From Neoscytalidium dimidiatum (taxonomy: Eukaryota > Ascomycota > Dothideomycetes > Botryosphaeriales > Botryosphaeriaceae): a DNA stretch of 64,000 nt. A program made the position numbers and the translations under genes. The DNA lies in NCBI GenBank assembly GCA_037367355.1, contig CM074695.1:3472001-3536000 (forward strand), in the 5' to 3' direction. The notes under the pieces are model-generated. The model worked only from the letters and a program-made list of their open reading frames with translations. It did not search any database and had not been told where the DNA came from. The first letter of the stretch is position 1. Each line of letters opens with the position of its first letter. Shown here piece by piece: positions 49,183 to 60,835 of the stretch.

Positions 49183-50330
49183 GGCTTGACAGTCGTGGAG
49201 GACGTGGTGCGTCGCGATTGAGCTTCTAGAGAGGAGGCGGAAGTTGGTCGTCCTGATCTTTCGGAAGGGTGGTCAGTAAGGTCGGAAGAGGAATGTGCTC
49301 GCTTTCTCCAGAGCAAATCGGCGACGAAGTGCGCACGGTCAAGGAAAGGAAGAGGACAAGAGAGGAGGAAGAAAAGAAGAGCAGGAGCCTGTGAATGGAG
49401 GGAGGAGGGGGGGGGTGAGACAGAGAGAATGTAAATGGTGTCGATTGGAGCCTTGCCGTCGGCACTGACGGCTGCGCGCTGTTGCCGCAGACAGGCACAC
49501 AGCACACGGCTGGAAGCTGCAGGCGTGTTTGATGGGTTGACAAAGGCACGCGCTGTCAGTCAGTCAATCAATCAAGGAGGGGGCTGCGTGAATCTGGGTC
49601 AAACGCAGGCGGGAGCGGCATTCGTCATTATAAGCTGCAAGGACCGCGGCCAATGTCGCCTGTTCGCGTCGCAGGGCAGTCAGGCCCAGCTGCCATGGCC
49701 GTAAGGCACGGGGGCCGCAAACTGTTCGCGTGGGTATCCCAAACGCTTCTTTGTCGTCGTCGCCCGCTCGCTGTCCGGATGCGGAAAATCGACCAATACA
49801 GCCGGTTCTTAAGGCACTAAAAAAAGTTATCTGGCAGGGCGGTCAGCGTTCTGCCATTATTGAACAGTCCGGGACCTCCCCGCCAACACCTGGGCGCCCT
49901 GGCGATCGGGGCCTGAAGCCAGGTGCCTGAACATCGCTCGCACGCCATCATCGTCGCTAGTCCCGCATATTCAATCGCATTCTTGGGCTAATCCAGAGCT
50001 TGTTAGTCTTCGAGTTAACGACCGTTTTTATGCTGCTTGCCGCTTGCCGAAACCATGGCGGATTGGACCCTGCGCAATGCCTGCGGCCGCCCAAGTAACC
50101 GCCAAATCGAAACGCCAGCAAATAGGCCGCCGATGCTCACTGGACTACCCCACTGACTATTTGAAGTGCATACACAACCGAAGCTGGACCCCAGAGAACC
50201 ATAGACTTTTAACCTTTAACCCCGATTGCACGCGTTCGCCGAAGGAAAAGACCTGTCCGCCTAGATGCGGTGTTTCTCGCTCTCTGCACGCTCGTGTTAG
50301 CACCGCAAGCTGTATGCGCCGCCTTCAGGT
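49183..50330. other. Intergenic region between KH-protein 3' end and BTB start
   Basis: No gene seen. A purine-rich tract runs from about 49347 to 49440 and includes a G9 run. Contains the BTB-gene promoter. Confidence 0.55.
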
Positions 50331-51846
50331 TCAAGCCGTCTTCTCACCAAGTCGAGAGTACAGCATGTAGAGTGCCATCTGATTGCACTCCTGCGTTCCC
50401 GTAATAGTGACCAAGCGCTCGTTGCTGTTGTCCTGCGGCTCGTTGATCTTGATGACGCTGCCGCTGAGCTGTCGGATCTCGTTAATCTTGGCACCACCCT
50501 TACCAATGATGGCGCCGACCATATCGTTGGGAATAAAAATCTGCTGCGTCATAGGCTGGCCGGGCATCATGCCCTGCATGGGTTGCGCAGGCTGTCCAGC
50601 ATGCCCGGGCTGTGCAACGTGGGGGGCGCCGTACTGCTGAGGCTGATGAGGTCCCGCGCCCGTGTAAGCATGACGGGGCGAGCCGGCGCCGTAGTGAAGA
50701 GGCGCCTGCGGCTGCTGCGGGTACTGGCCGTGCATGGGCGCACCGTAACCAGCGGCTGGAGTCCTCTGCGCCTGGGGGCCTTTGCGATGGAATGTGTCGG
50801 GGGGGGCCCACTGACCTCCTGCAGGCTGGGGGACATAGGGCACAACTTGCATACCACCAGGAACAACTCCGGCAGGACCGCCACTGCGAGTGGCATACGC
50901 TGACGCGGCCGGACCACCGAATCTCTCGGTCAGCTGCTCAACCAATGTACTTCCCACGTAGTACGTCGCAATGTGGACAGCATCAGCGACGCCCAGGACG
51001 ACGAGCGACCGCTCCGTCGACAAAGGCAGGCACGAGTCAGAAGCATTGAGACGGGCACCCGAAGCCTCCTGGATCTCACGGATGCGCACCCCAGACTTGC
51101 CAATGATGGAGCCGATGAGGATGTGAGGAATGAGGAGGCGGAGGGGATAGGTCTTGGACTGCGGTGTGGAGGGCGAGTTAAGGTCTTCATTGTTCAACGT
51201 GCGGATAATCAGACCGAAGGCCTGCATTCCGTTAGCTCAGTCTCGAAAAGAAATGAAAAGGGAAATGTTTACTAACCTTCGCGACCGCATCTACGAGGCC
51301 GCTAACTGTCAAGATACGCTCAACGGCACCCCTTGAGTAGTCGCTGACGGTGCACTTAGCTCCTGACATGCGGCGAATCTGCGTGACATTCTCACCGCCC
51401 TTGCCAATGACAGTGGCGGCCTCGGCGCTAGAGATGATGGCGCGCACATGGAGCCAGTTCGACTCGTCCTGGTGGCCGGTGGTAACAGCCTGCGAAGTGG
51501 AGGGACCGTTGGCGGTCGAGGTGGACTGGATGGGCTGGGTATCGGGAGCAGCAGTGGCAGCGGCGGTGGGAGCGTCCGGGACGACAGTATCGCCCTGGCC
51601 GTCCTTGGTGCCGTTCTGCGCGACAGACACAGGAGCTTCGGAGTCGCTCTTGGCCGAGTCGGAAGGGGCGGAAGTCGGTTGGGGTTCAGGAGCAGAAGGG
51701 GCTTGCTCGGCAGAGTCGTCTTTCACGACCTTGTCCAGAGCGGGACGCTTCGCGTCGGGCTGATCGCCAGGGCCCGAGGGTGATGAGGGCTCCTCCAGCG
51801 GACGCTTCTGGCTGGGCGCCGTGGCGGTTGTGGGAGATGCAGACAT
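50331..51846 (-). CDS. Triple-KH RNA-binding protein (Rnc1/Pbp2 type)
   Basis: Two exons (51846-51277, 51221-50331; 55-nt intron inside KH1) encode 486 aa. Residues 1-125 are disordered (Ser/Pro/Ala/Asp-rich). KH1 about 131-200 has VIGKGGENVTQIRR; KH2 about 216-285 has IGSIIGKSGVRIREIQE; KH3 about 410-480 has VGAIIGKGGAKINEIRQ. A Gln/Pro/Gly/Tyr-rich linker of about 120 residues joins KH2 and KH3. This is the layout of the poly(C)-binding/hnRNP-K group: S. pombe Rnc1 stabilises phosphatase mRNA and S. cerevisiae Pbp2/Hek2 act in mRNA and telomere biology. All three GxxG loops are intact, so RNA binding is likely. The exact ortholog is not fixed. Confidence 0.92.
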
Positions 51847-52250
51847 TGTTGCCCTGCTGTATCAAAGTAAAGGACGCTTCAGGCTCTTTCAGGCTTAGAG
51901 GACCAGATCGGGTCGAAAAGTCTTTCGTATTGCTCGATTTACGTACAGCAGAGGGCTGTCGAAGGAAAACTTGCTGGAGGGCGGGTCGGCAAAGGGACGT
52001 GAGTGTCTGGGTGGTGTGGGCAGTCGCCGGGAGAATGGTGCAGTGTGCGGGTGGCGGCGAGGAGAGGAAGATCGGTTGGAAGAGGAGCTCGCTCAAGGGC
52101 GGAATTGAGAGGAGTGCCAGTGGTGGTGGAGCTGGAGTGAGGGAGCGGTCTGGTGCAGGAGCTGGGGCCGAAGAAGACGAAGACTCTCAGTAAACGCGCC
52201 CGCCAAAGCAAACCTTGCAGCGTCGTCGCGGCGCGAGCAGCGGAGCGCTT

Positions 52251-52282
<32 letters not shown>

Positions 52283-52918
52283 CCCGGGCCGAACAGGTCG
52301 AGGGGGATGAAGCGGCGGGGAGCAGCGATGGCGATCGATGGAGGGTGTTGTGGAAGGTGCGAAGGCGAGGGCAGGGAGAGGTTGCAATGGACGCCGGGCG
52401 GGCAGGAACAGGCAAGCGACGTAGAAGCTAGCAGAATGGTGCAGTGCGGGAGGCGAGCCGGGCACGTGCGCGCGACGTCGACTTCGATGCAAGTGAGTGT
52501 CCGTCACTCATCCACTGACAGCTGGCAGTTGGCAGCTGGGGCTGGCAGCACGCAGACCGCAGCCGGCGCCCGTTGCTCCATCCTCCTGCCTCAAGCTCGT
52601 CGGGAACTTGTGGCTGCTCTCGCGCGCATCCTTGGGAAGGAGCCTGGTGCTAGCAGTCTTGCAGCACGCGCGCACCCGGCCGCGACAGAGCTGCCGGCCT
52701 GCAACGCCTGCCTGCAACACCTGCCGCCCCTCCAACAGAAACACCGCTCCCCTCGTCCACTCCACTTCGTAGGTACCGGCACCCCGAATTGGACCGCTCA
52801 CGGGGCCTGCAATCTCATTAGACTCAACGCCTATCTTGCGTTTCGGCGCGACTCGCACAACCCGAGCCCCAGCCAGCGGCTCGGACGCGTCCTGTTCCGC
52901 GTTCTACGCAACGCGATC
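51847..52918. other. Divergent intergenic region, KH gene and CENP-K-like gene
   Basis: 1.07 kb between outward starts. No separate gene supported; an open frame in phase with the CENP-K-like start reaches back to 52307, but lacks similarity and crosses low-complexity sequence. Confidence 0.55.
52252..52281 (+). repeat. AGC trinucleotide repeat
   Basis: Ten perfect AGC units in the divergent region between the KH-protein and CENP-K-like genes. Confidence 0.9.
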
Positions 52919-54038
52919 ATGACAGGCCTCCGTCACTCGGACACGCTTCCAGCCTTCCATGATTATGCTGTCAAAGTCAGACTAGCCCAGCAGCCTTGGA
53001 TCGACGTAGACTCGTCGGCCCGTGCCGCCTTCGAAGCTCGCATTGACCAGACCGTGCAAGAGCTACGAGGCCGCGTCGAAATACAACAACGCGCCCTCAA
53101 CGAGGTAACTACTGTCCTTATTGCAGTGTTGAAGCTTGGAATGCTAACCTTCGCCCCAGCTCCGGGCATCCTCTCTCCGGCCAGCCCTCCTTGCGCCTTC
53201 TGCTGATCCTCGGCAACGTCTGCGTCAGCTACGTGCCCTGAAAAGCGCCTACGAGCACGTAGCCCCGGCAGAGCCATTTCTTCCTAGTTCCCCTTCTCTG
53301 CTGCCATCGCTCCTTGCAACAAGCCTGGCCCATCAAGGTATTATAGAAGCTAAAGATGCCATCAAAAACCTGCGTGCCAAACGCGTGGCTGCGCAGAGAA
53401 ACTTGGAGCACGAAGAGAGTAATCTTCAAGACGCCCGCGCCATCATTCAGAGTCTGGAAGCCCGTATTGATCAGCTCCGCTCTGAGCACCAGGACCGGTC
53501 GGCAAAGCTACCCTCGCAACTGGCGAAGGAGCTGCTAACTACCACCCGCAAGCGAAAGCAGAGATATAACGTCGACAGCCGACGGCTTCAGTCTGCCCTC
53601 GAGCGCTTTATTGAAGACCACTTGGCCGCGTTGATCGCCGCCGAAGAACTGGGAGGGCCTGTAGTCGGTGAGCTTATGGACATTGACGATGCGACACTGG
53701 CCGCCGGCTTCTCGAACCAAGGAAAGCCGAGGCCATCAAACCATGGGAAGGTCGCAGTAGACAAGAGACAGCGGCGTATTGATGAGATCTGGGGCGGGAA
53801 TGGCGCGAGCAGCGAGCAGCCTGTGAACGAGAAGGATGCAGCCGCTACTGAAGTCAGATCTCTCTTAGACGAGCTTCTGCGGGCATTGCTTGGTGAGAGC
53901 AACGGAGGAGATTATGTTGAGCTTCGAAGAGACTCGGCTGCGGCGCGTTTTCTAGTAAGAGCAAAGGTTGCGCATTTCCATCCAAAAGATGCAAAGAAAC
54001 TTCGGCTTATCGATTTCAGCCGCGAGCTAGACATATGA
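52919..54038 (+). CDS. Coiled-coil protein, possible kinetochore CENP-K/Sim4
   Basis: Two exons (52919-53104, 53160-54038; 55-nt intron) encode 354 aa. The central region AAQRNLEHEESNLQDARAII is a coiled coil flanked by LRSEHQDR, and the rest holds RKRKQRYNVDSRRLQSALERF, IEDHLAALIAAEELGGPVVG and QRRIDEIWG, which resemble the fungal Cenp-K (Sim4 complex, inner kinetochore) pattern I recall. I cannot align it, so this is a family-level guess. If right, it works with the SMC4/chromosome-segregation machinery at centromeres, although the two genes are not adjacent. Start at the ATG at 52919 (MTGLRHSDTLPAFHDY) after which exon 1 is short but well spliced (GTAACT donor, CCCCAG acceptor). Confidence 0.7.
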
Positions 54039-54431
54039 ATGCGGACGGCACGGACAGACAGACAGACAGGAGCACCCTTTGCGCTTCATTCCATTCGTAT
54101 ACATTACCACAGACCACCCAATATTCAACGATACAGAATCATGCCGCGCGAAGAGCCTGTAAACCTTTGGGTTCTGCCTTTCTTTTCCCTCAGAATTTAT
54201 TCGGCTATAGTGCGAGATGGCTGACTGCGTCTCCGATATGTTTGAGCCCGCGATGCCGCACACAGTGAATGCAGTGATGTTTTGCGTTGTGCCCTATTCA
54301 CATTTTAGGATTAGTGTGGATCAATTAGCGCGCACAACCGCATGTTTGGCGAGCGAAACCACACAAGTCCAGTTGGATAACGACGACATCGAAAGCCATA
54401 ACCACGACGCTGCACCGCAAAATCAGTCGCC
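54039..54431. other. Intergenic region upstream of eL29
   Basis: 393 bp, no gene seen. Serves as 3' flank of the preceding gene and eL29 promoter/5' UTR. Confidence 0.6.
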
Positions 54432-54867
54432 ATGGCCAGTAAGTCAAACACACCTGAATACGTCGCAGCCTTTACTGACGGCGTATACTTAGAGTCCAAG
54501 AACTCGTCTCAGCACAACCAGTCCAAGAAGGCCCACCGTAACGGGTACGCACCACTTCGACCTGCCTCGCGATCCCACGTCCTCGACTAGCATCACCCCT
54601 ATTTCCATTGTTCAGTCTGCCAGACAGCCGAATTCTTCTGACCTGCTGCGTGAAACAGTATCAAGAAGCCTAAGACTCACCGCTACCCGTCGCTGAAGGG
54701 TGTCGACCCCAAGTTCAGGAGGAACCACAGGCACGCGCTTCACGGCACCATGAGGGCACTGGTGCGTATCTCCCACGAGTCGCAAAATATCTAAGAGGAC
54801 AATGTTGGCTAACTCCCGTGGCTCTATATAGAAGGAGGTCAAGGAGGGCAAGCGCGAGTCGGCATAA
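54432..54867 (+). CDS. RPL29: Large-subunit ribosomal protein eL29
   Basis: Four exons (54432-54438, 54493-54544, 54659-54761, 54832-54867) encode 65 aa. The first coding exon is just 7 nt: ATG GCC A, and the GTAAGT donor follows at once. Joined protein starts MAKSKNSSQHNQSKKAHRNG and continues with IKKPKTHRYPSLKGVDPKF, RRNHRHALHGTMRALKEV and ends GKRESA, matching eL29 of yeasts and filamentous fungi. Cytosolic 60S subunit component. Because of the short exons, gene finders may miss it. Introns are 54, 114 and 70 nt. Confidence 0.95.
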
Positions 54868-56247
54868 ACGGGACATCCTACAGTCCGGGGACGGTTTCAT
54901 GGCACGAAAGTCTAAAAACGGCTGGCGTTTATTGAGCTGCTCATATTCATGCAGCCTTTTACGGGAAATGGAAGGTGACTTTCGATCCTGAACGACCATT
55001 TCGTCGTGCTAGCCAGGACCCCTCCTCTTTCCTCACTCTTCACTGTCACTGCCTGGACAGCCCAATTTGATCGGTAACTCGTGTTCCTTTGTCTGAGATC
55101 ACATATGACCGGCATTAGTGTGTACAGCCCCGCGCTTTGTCAATGCGCGTATGCTGAAGGATTATTTCGTGCCGAGATCAGTCGCCCTTTCATTACCAAA
55201 CATCCGGCCCCTCGTCCATGAGGTCAGGATGCATGGAGAAATTGCAACATACTTCGTGAATATTCCGGGATCAATGAATATAAATATTTTTCAGTCATCT
55301 CCATGCGGCGTGTCTTTACACTAATTGCTCACTTACCAGAGATGCTACACTGTCGAGTCATCCGCGATAACACGTTGCGACCTCTCGGAGCCCTTCCAGG
55401 ATAGTGCTCCCTAGAGTATGTTCTGTTCTGAATGACTGACCTCCGGCCTCGTCCCATTTGTACCCGTTTTTGGCTCCATCGTGTTGGAGAGATACGATTC
55501 TCAAGTCCGCCAATAACCAGGCAACGATAGAAACACTCTATTTCTTCCAGACACGCACTTTGCGGACCTGCACCCTACAAAGCTACTCACGCGATACGGA
55601 AAGCATTCCCCATCCATATGAGCCGTGAGTCGTGCCTTTTGCAGCTTCGAACTCGTGTATATATTCGACAAGCAAAGTAGCCTACCCTCCGCATATTTGC
55701 AAAGGCTAAGAGGCCCATACAACACTTGATACGTTTGAGCTATAGGTTCTTAGGTTTTACCGGCCGATAAGTAACCCTGTTAAGTAGTCAGACAGAAGTA
55801 CAGCCAGAGTCTCGTACAGTAACATGGTATTGTCTTCTGGGGCCACAAGCAGTTACAGAATACAAGCATAGCCAGTATTTTAGCCGCAGGCAGCCAGACA
55901 ACTACTTTAACTTCTAATGCCTACTTCTGGCTGCTGTTAGGTTACACTGGATCTTAGTTACAAAAACCAATAAGTATCCATTCCGAGTAAAACAGTAGCT
56001 TGAAGTTTGAAGTTCCTTATGCTTGTGGTCAGCAAGATATAGCTATGAGTTTCAAATCATGCATGTCTATCGAATTGTGGGACTTGGAGTATTCCGCATC
56101 GAGGAGGGTGTGTATCTTTCTGCAATCACTATTTTCCTTCTAAGGGAGCCGCGCCTTCCTCACTAGACGGATTTTCTTGCGAAACACCCTTATGACACCC
56201 AACAACAGCTCCTCTTCCATAACTACGACTACCCACGCACCCCAGCC
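54868..56247. other. 1.4-kb intergenic region with lower GC
   Basis: No gene seen. Contains the eL29 3' flank, the promoter of the following gene, and the palindromic repeat described separately. Confidence 0.55.
55771..55945. mobile_element. Possible MITE-like palindromic element
   Basis: Ends form an imperfect terminal inverted repeat: the left end GTAACCCTGTTAAGTAG with CAGAAGTA at 55793-55800, and the right end, read on the minus strand from 55945, GTAACCTAACAGCAG then CAGAAGTA. A further perfect 9-bp inverted pair, GCAGCCAGA at 55889-55897 and its complement TCTGGCTGC near 55926-55934, lies inside. Length about 175 bp, no coding capacity. No target-site duplication is evident at either side, so it may be a decayed copy, or a chance palindrome. 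Confidence 0.35.
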
Positions 56248-58109
56248 ATGGCGGACATCCAGAGCTGGATGCGCAAGACGATTCAGCCGGTCAGAACACG
56301 CACACCAACCCTTCCACTTACCTCCGACGAGCGAGGTGGTACTTATGATGGTAGCTCGGTTTCCGAAAGTGGCATACCGCAAAGACGTTCTGGTCCACGG
56401 AAGAAAATCTCATTCTACTTCTCTCACAGGCCAAGCAAGCATCTCGACGACCTTTCCGCAGATGTCTGGTCTTCGAGCACCTCTGGCGACGATGTGTTAA
56501 CACCAGACATCTCCACCATGGTTGACGCAATCTTCATCAAGCTCTGCAGTCAGCCTTTTGACGGCCTCCCTGCGCAGATGAACAGCTCCATCCTCCACAT
56601 TATTGAGGCACACAGAGGTCTGAGCGTGGAGAAAGAGCAAATGGAGGATCAATTGGAGGACATCTCGAGCAGATTGGTACAAGCTGAAAAGGCCTGGGAG
56701 ATAGAAGAGCTTGCCTACCGGGCGGAGATAAAGCGCCTTGAATTGGTGATTGCGAGAGGAAAGAACGGAATGTCGCGGCTGATGGCCACTCGCCAGGACA
56801 GCGTCGTCAGCAGGAAGAGGAACTTCAGAACCCAGACAGGACCATTTCCACCAGCGCCCAGAGATAAGTCATCTCAAAGAAAGCCAAACGCACATAGCCA
56901 AGCTATTCATCAAGGTAAGAATGTCACAAGCTTTAGTCCTCCGAGCATTAGTTCTCTAGGAACCGAAGCTGAAACCCTCTAGTGCAATCCATGTCTCCAT
57001 CCAGCAGGGAAAGAGCTCTTTCACTTCAATTTTCCTCCGCTGTCGACCATGCTGTTCCAATAGGAACACCGCCACAGAGGTATGCTTTCGATGCACTAGG
57101 AAGAACCTCTGCATTTCAGAGTAGTCCCTCAAATTGGCGTCGAGAAATGCTTTCAGAAGATCACAATGTCTGTGCCGATGCCACTGCGACATCCAACCGT
57201 AGCGTCGACAATCTAGCTCGTGGACTTGAAAAGTCCGAAACGTTAGCAGCAACTGATAAGGGTCGAGATTTCCAGGACATCAGGCGGATGGCATCTGCTA
57301 TCGCTGCCAACCGGGGTCTGAAAGTAGAACTAATTCTTCCCAAGCTCATTGAGCTCTTTGATAATGCAGAGGAGCAACTGGAAATTCCCGCCAAGCTAGA
57401 CGCCATGCAGAGCACCCCGACGGGACCCCAGACCCGCCGGCCACCATCGTGGATCCCTGGAGATGACATTTCTGCGTGGAGGGATTCAGGCACGATTCCA
57501 ACCATCAGGCCTCCCCTTCGTACCATTGACAGCTTCGCGTCGTCTCGCTGCGAGGTCCTAAGTGATCTATCGGCGAGTTCTTCTGAAGAGTTCGAGGACG
57601 AGCCCGCCCTGAAGAGGCCGTCCAAGATCCCCAGCCCTACCCACGACAAGGGTTTGGCGCGTTCGCGCCAGGAACAACGGTCCAGCGTGGCCACAGTGGT
57701 GGGCGGTACAGGTCGTTCAGAAACAGAAATGCTCTCGTCCAGTGCTGGCTCTGGCAGGACTGCCTTCCGCAACAGCTCAGATCGACTTGACGCGGGCCAG
57801 AGGCTACCGACGACCAGCAGGCATTCTCTTTCGGTGTCAACAGCGCAGGGTGGAGCCACGTCGTCTCCTGACGCTCCTACGGCGGACTCAACAGCAGCAG
57901 CACCCCAGAGAGGCTCACCGCCGCCAGTCACGGGCCGGACCAGCGGTCAACTGCCGCTAAAGCAAAAGACTAATCAGGTAGACAGCGCCGTAGGCGTCGC
58001 GGGTACTAGGGCGGCCAGAAGCTTAGAGACCACAGTTAGCCGCATTGACCCAGTCAAGGATGGCGCGCGCCCCAGGCGGCCACCCAGAAGCACGGCGGGT
58101 AGCAAATGA
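56248..58109 (+). CDS. Unknown fungal protein with short coiled coil and disordered tail
   Basis: Two exons (56248-56914, 56983-58109; 68-nt intron GTAAGA/CTCTAG) encode 597 aa. The N-terminus MADIQSWMRKTIQPVRTRT is followed by GPRKKISFYFSHRPSKHLDD, a basic segment. Residues about 130-175 form a coiled coil (EKEQMEDQLEDISSRLVQAE). Another conserved-looking patch is AIAANRGLKVELILPKLIEL at about residue 325-345. The rest is Ser/Arg/Pro-rich and probably disordered, with a basic C-terminal end. I do not recognise the family and assign no function. Codon use looks like that of its neighbours, and ATG plus splice sites are good. Confidence 0.75.
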
Positions 58110-60835
58110 GGAAGCAGATGATTGTTCGAGGACGGAAAGCGGAAGCAGAGCATGTGTAGCAAGGGACTGAGGGTCAGCCTGGGCGCGCCGGCGTGCCGGG
58201 AGGGTCATTTGGGGCAGGCAAGAGGGTTGAGGCAGACCAGAAAATCCGCCACAGCACACGTCGGAGATGAGGTGAAAAACAGCGATGGACATCTCGATCG
58301 ATCGCGATCGTTTCAGCGGCGACCTGGGACGTGAGCAGCAAAGACAGCTGGACGAGCAGCCTCGGTGAAAAGCAACGCCGGCTAGTGAGCGCAGCGGAGC
58401 GGAGCAGGATGTCTATAGTCGAAAAGGATTGCTTATTGACGGCCACGCGGGCTCGATTGGGCGACGCGTGATTATGCTGCAACCGCTGTAATGATAGGTG
58501 AAGTGAGCGATTCCCGGCCGCGCACGGCGGAGGAAACGAGCGACAGCTCCGTGCTAACGCGGGTTAGCATGGGCGTACGCGCTCGCCCAAAGCGGGCGGC
58601 ACGAACGGTAAAATACACGCCAAGCTGCTTACGCCTAGGATGGCGGCTAATCCTACCCGGGCGCAGCGCAGGCCAGCTGCGAGCACCCTGCCAGCGTCCT
58701 GCCCGCCCCAGCGCCAATCGCACTCCGCTTCGCACATACTCTCCGCTCGAAATTGCAGGAACAGCGCTGCCCTCCACACGCGCGCGCGCGCGCGCGCGCC
58801 AGCGCCATGCTCCATGCTCCATGCTCCATGCTCCATGCTCCAGGCTCTCGCCAGGCGCTCAACAACGAGGAATTGGCGCGCTCGCGGTGGACACGCTCTC
58901 CACTCTCCACCGCGATTGCATCATGCCGAGACGTGGTGCCGCGAAGCCGACTGGTGGGCGTCGAGTTACATCGCAGTCGAGTCGCGTCGCTCCAGAGTCG
59001 CACAGCGGAACAGCAGCACCGCTCTTATGACGCCAGCGCTGGAGCGCGAGGCCCGTCTCCGCTGCGCTGGCGCGCGGAGCTGCTGGGCAGCCCCAGGCTT
59101 GTCAAGACTCTCGGCCGCTGCGAATACGCGCGTCACGCCGTCCGTCCTCTGCACCGTACGCCGCCCGGCCACAACGGGCGACGGATCGCCAGCGACACTG
59201 ATTTGCGGAACGGCCCCCGTCGCCCTGTACGGCCTAGCAGCTGTGGCGCATGAAGCCCGCCGGCTCTCACGCGCTTCGGCATGACTGCCTCTCGCGGCCG
59301 CCAGCCTATGATGTGCGACCCCCCGGCCAGCCGATTCGAGCGCTGCTGCTGCGCGCCTGCGAGCGCCACGTCGAGAAGCGATCGCGCGCTGTGTCAGACA
59401 AACGGCCGCCCACTACGGCCTTTCCAGTGCGCAATGGAGCCGCGGACTTCGCCGCCGTCGTCCTCGCCCTCCCCTCTCGCCGCCATCAGCTCAGCGCCTG
59501 CATGCACCCGGCCCCGACCCCGTCGTGCCCGTGTCGCCTTTGGGCAGCGTCCCCCCCCGCGGGGCCGAACCTCTGCCCTCATCTCGGTTGGGTCGCCTCG
59601 ATCTCGTCGCAAGCGACATGGCTGCCAGAGATTTGGCGGCATGCGCCACAGGAATTGGATGCGGATGGCCCGCCGTCTGGCGGGCTGTACCGTGGGGACC
59701 CAGCACCCCATGGCTCCCATCCTTTCATCACGCAGGGGAAGCATTGCAGCCAGCGGCTTCAGGCACTCCAACAGCATTCGAACGTCATTCTCATCTCCGC
59801 ACGGCAGCTGAGGCGCAGCCTGTGCTCCCGCCGCGCGATAGGACGGGGCAGCATGTGCGCCAGGACTTAGAAGACAGCCGGCCCCTGGGAAGCATCACGT
59901 TGTCCGTGTGGCTGCTGGTCGTCCGCCCCCGGGCCCAAACACGTTCTAGAGGCGGCAGCGCGAGTGGTACGCTTGGACGCGCGAGACGGTGCAGTTTCAG
60001 CGGCGATGCTGGTGTGCTGGGCGCTGGCCGCGAAGACGTGCTTGCCCTGCTCCCCGCGCGGCCCTGGCCCCCGGCGGCGCCTGTGCGTCGTGGCAGCGGC
60101 ATTGCTTTTCCCTTTCCCTGGCCGCGACAGGAGAGAGAGAGATAGAGATTTGAGGTATTCAGCCGTTTGGGAGTCCCGAAGAGGATGGCCGCAATCTGCA
60201 GGCGCCAGACTACCGGCAGCCGCAGCTGGGATCTGGGAATGGGCGAGCGCGCCCTCGCCGCTGTAGGGACGAGCGATCCGCAGCAGCATCCGAGTTTTCG
60301 AGCGGGCGAGCAGCGGCGTGGCAGCGTGGCAGCGTGCTCAGAGGGCGTGTTTGGCGGGAGGTCTGGCCTGAGCGCAGGCGGGCGGCGACGGCTCGCACGC
60401 GTCGCGCAGCGCACAGCCACGGGCTGAGGTATGACGCAGCGCAATGGGGCGTGTAGGGCTTGTCGCGCTTTTCCCCGACCCCGACGATTGACGCTCACAT
60501 CGTGATCTACTGCTCCGGTGCGGTCACCTTCGTGGGCTCGTGCGCCTCTTCCTTCCCTCACCACCCTTGCAAGTGCTGGTCCACATGGCGTCGAAATAAA
60601 CGGTTTTGGTTCATAAAAGACTGGCGCCTTTCACTCGCATGTGCGCGCCCGCCTCTTGCTCCCCGAAGCGCATGCTGCCACACTGTACCTGTAGTCAGCC
60701 ACACGCACTGGGTGACCACGCACCGCCCACCGCCGCCGCCGTCCCACACCACACCTCAGCTCCCACCTCGCCGTCCCCGTCCTCCTCTTCATGCTCCTGG
60801 CGCCCTGACTGCCCGCTCCGCCGAGCTCTCCAGAC
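58110..60835. other. 2.7-kb GC-rich region upstream of Grainyhead gene
   Basis: Overlapping long open frames occur on both strands, for example 58640-59284 (+) and 60564-59791 (-), but none has a known domain, and they overlap each other. Best explained by GC-rich composition. It likely contains the promoter and a long 5' leader of the Grainyhead-type factor. Confidence 0.5.
58779..58846 (+). repeat. (CG)n tract followed by CCATGCT tandem repeat
   Basis: An alternating C/G run of about 21 bp (58779-58799), then five perfect CCATGCT heptamers (58805-58839) and a sixth, changed unit (CCAGGCT). Alternating CG can adopt Z-DNA. Confidence 0.9.

Noticed and set aside
58640..59284. 214-codon ATG frame on the + strand
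   Set aside because: Runs through the (CG)n and CCATGCT repeats and is overlapped by other frames on both strands.
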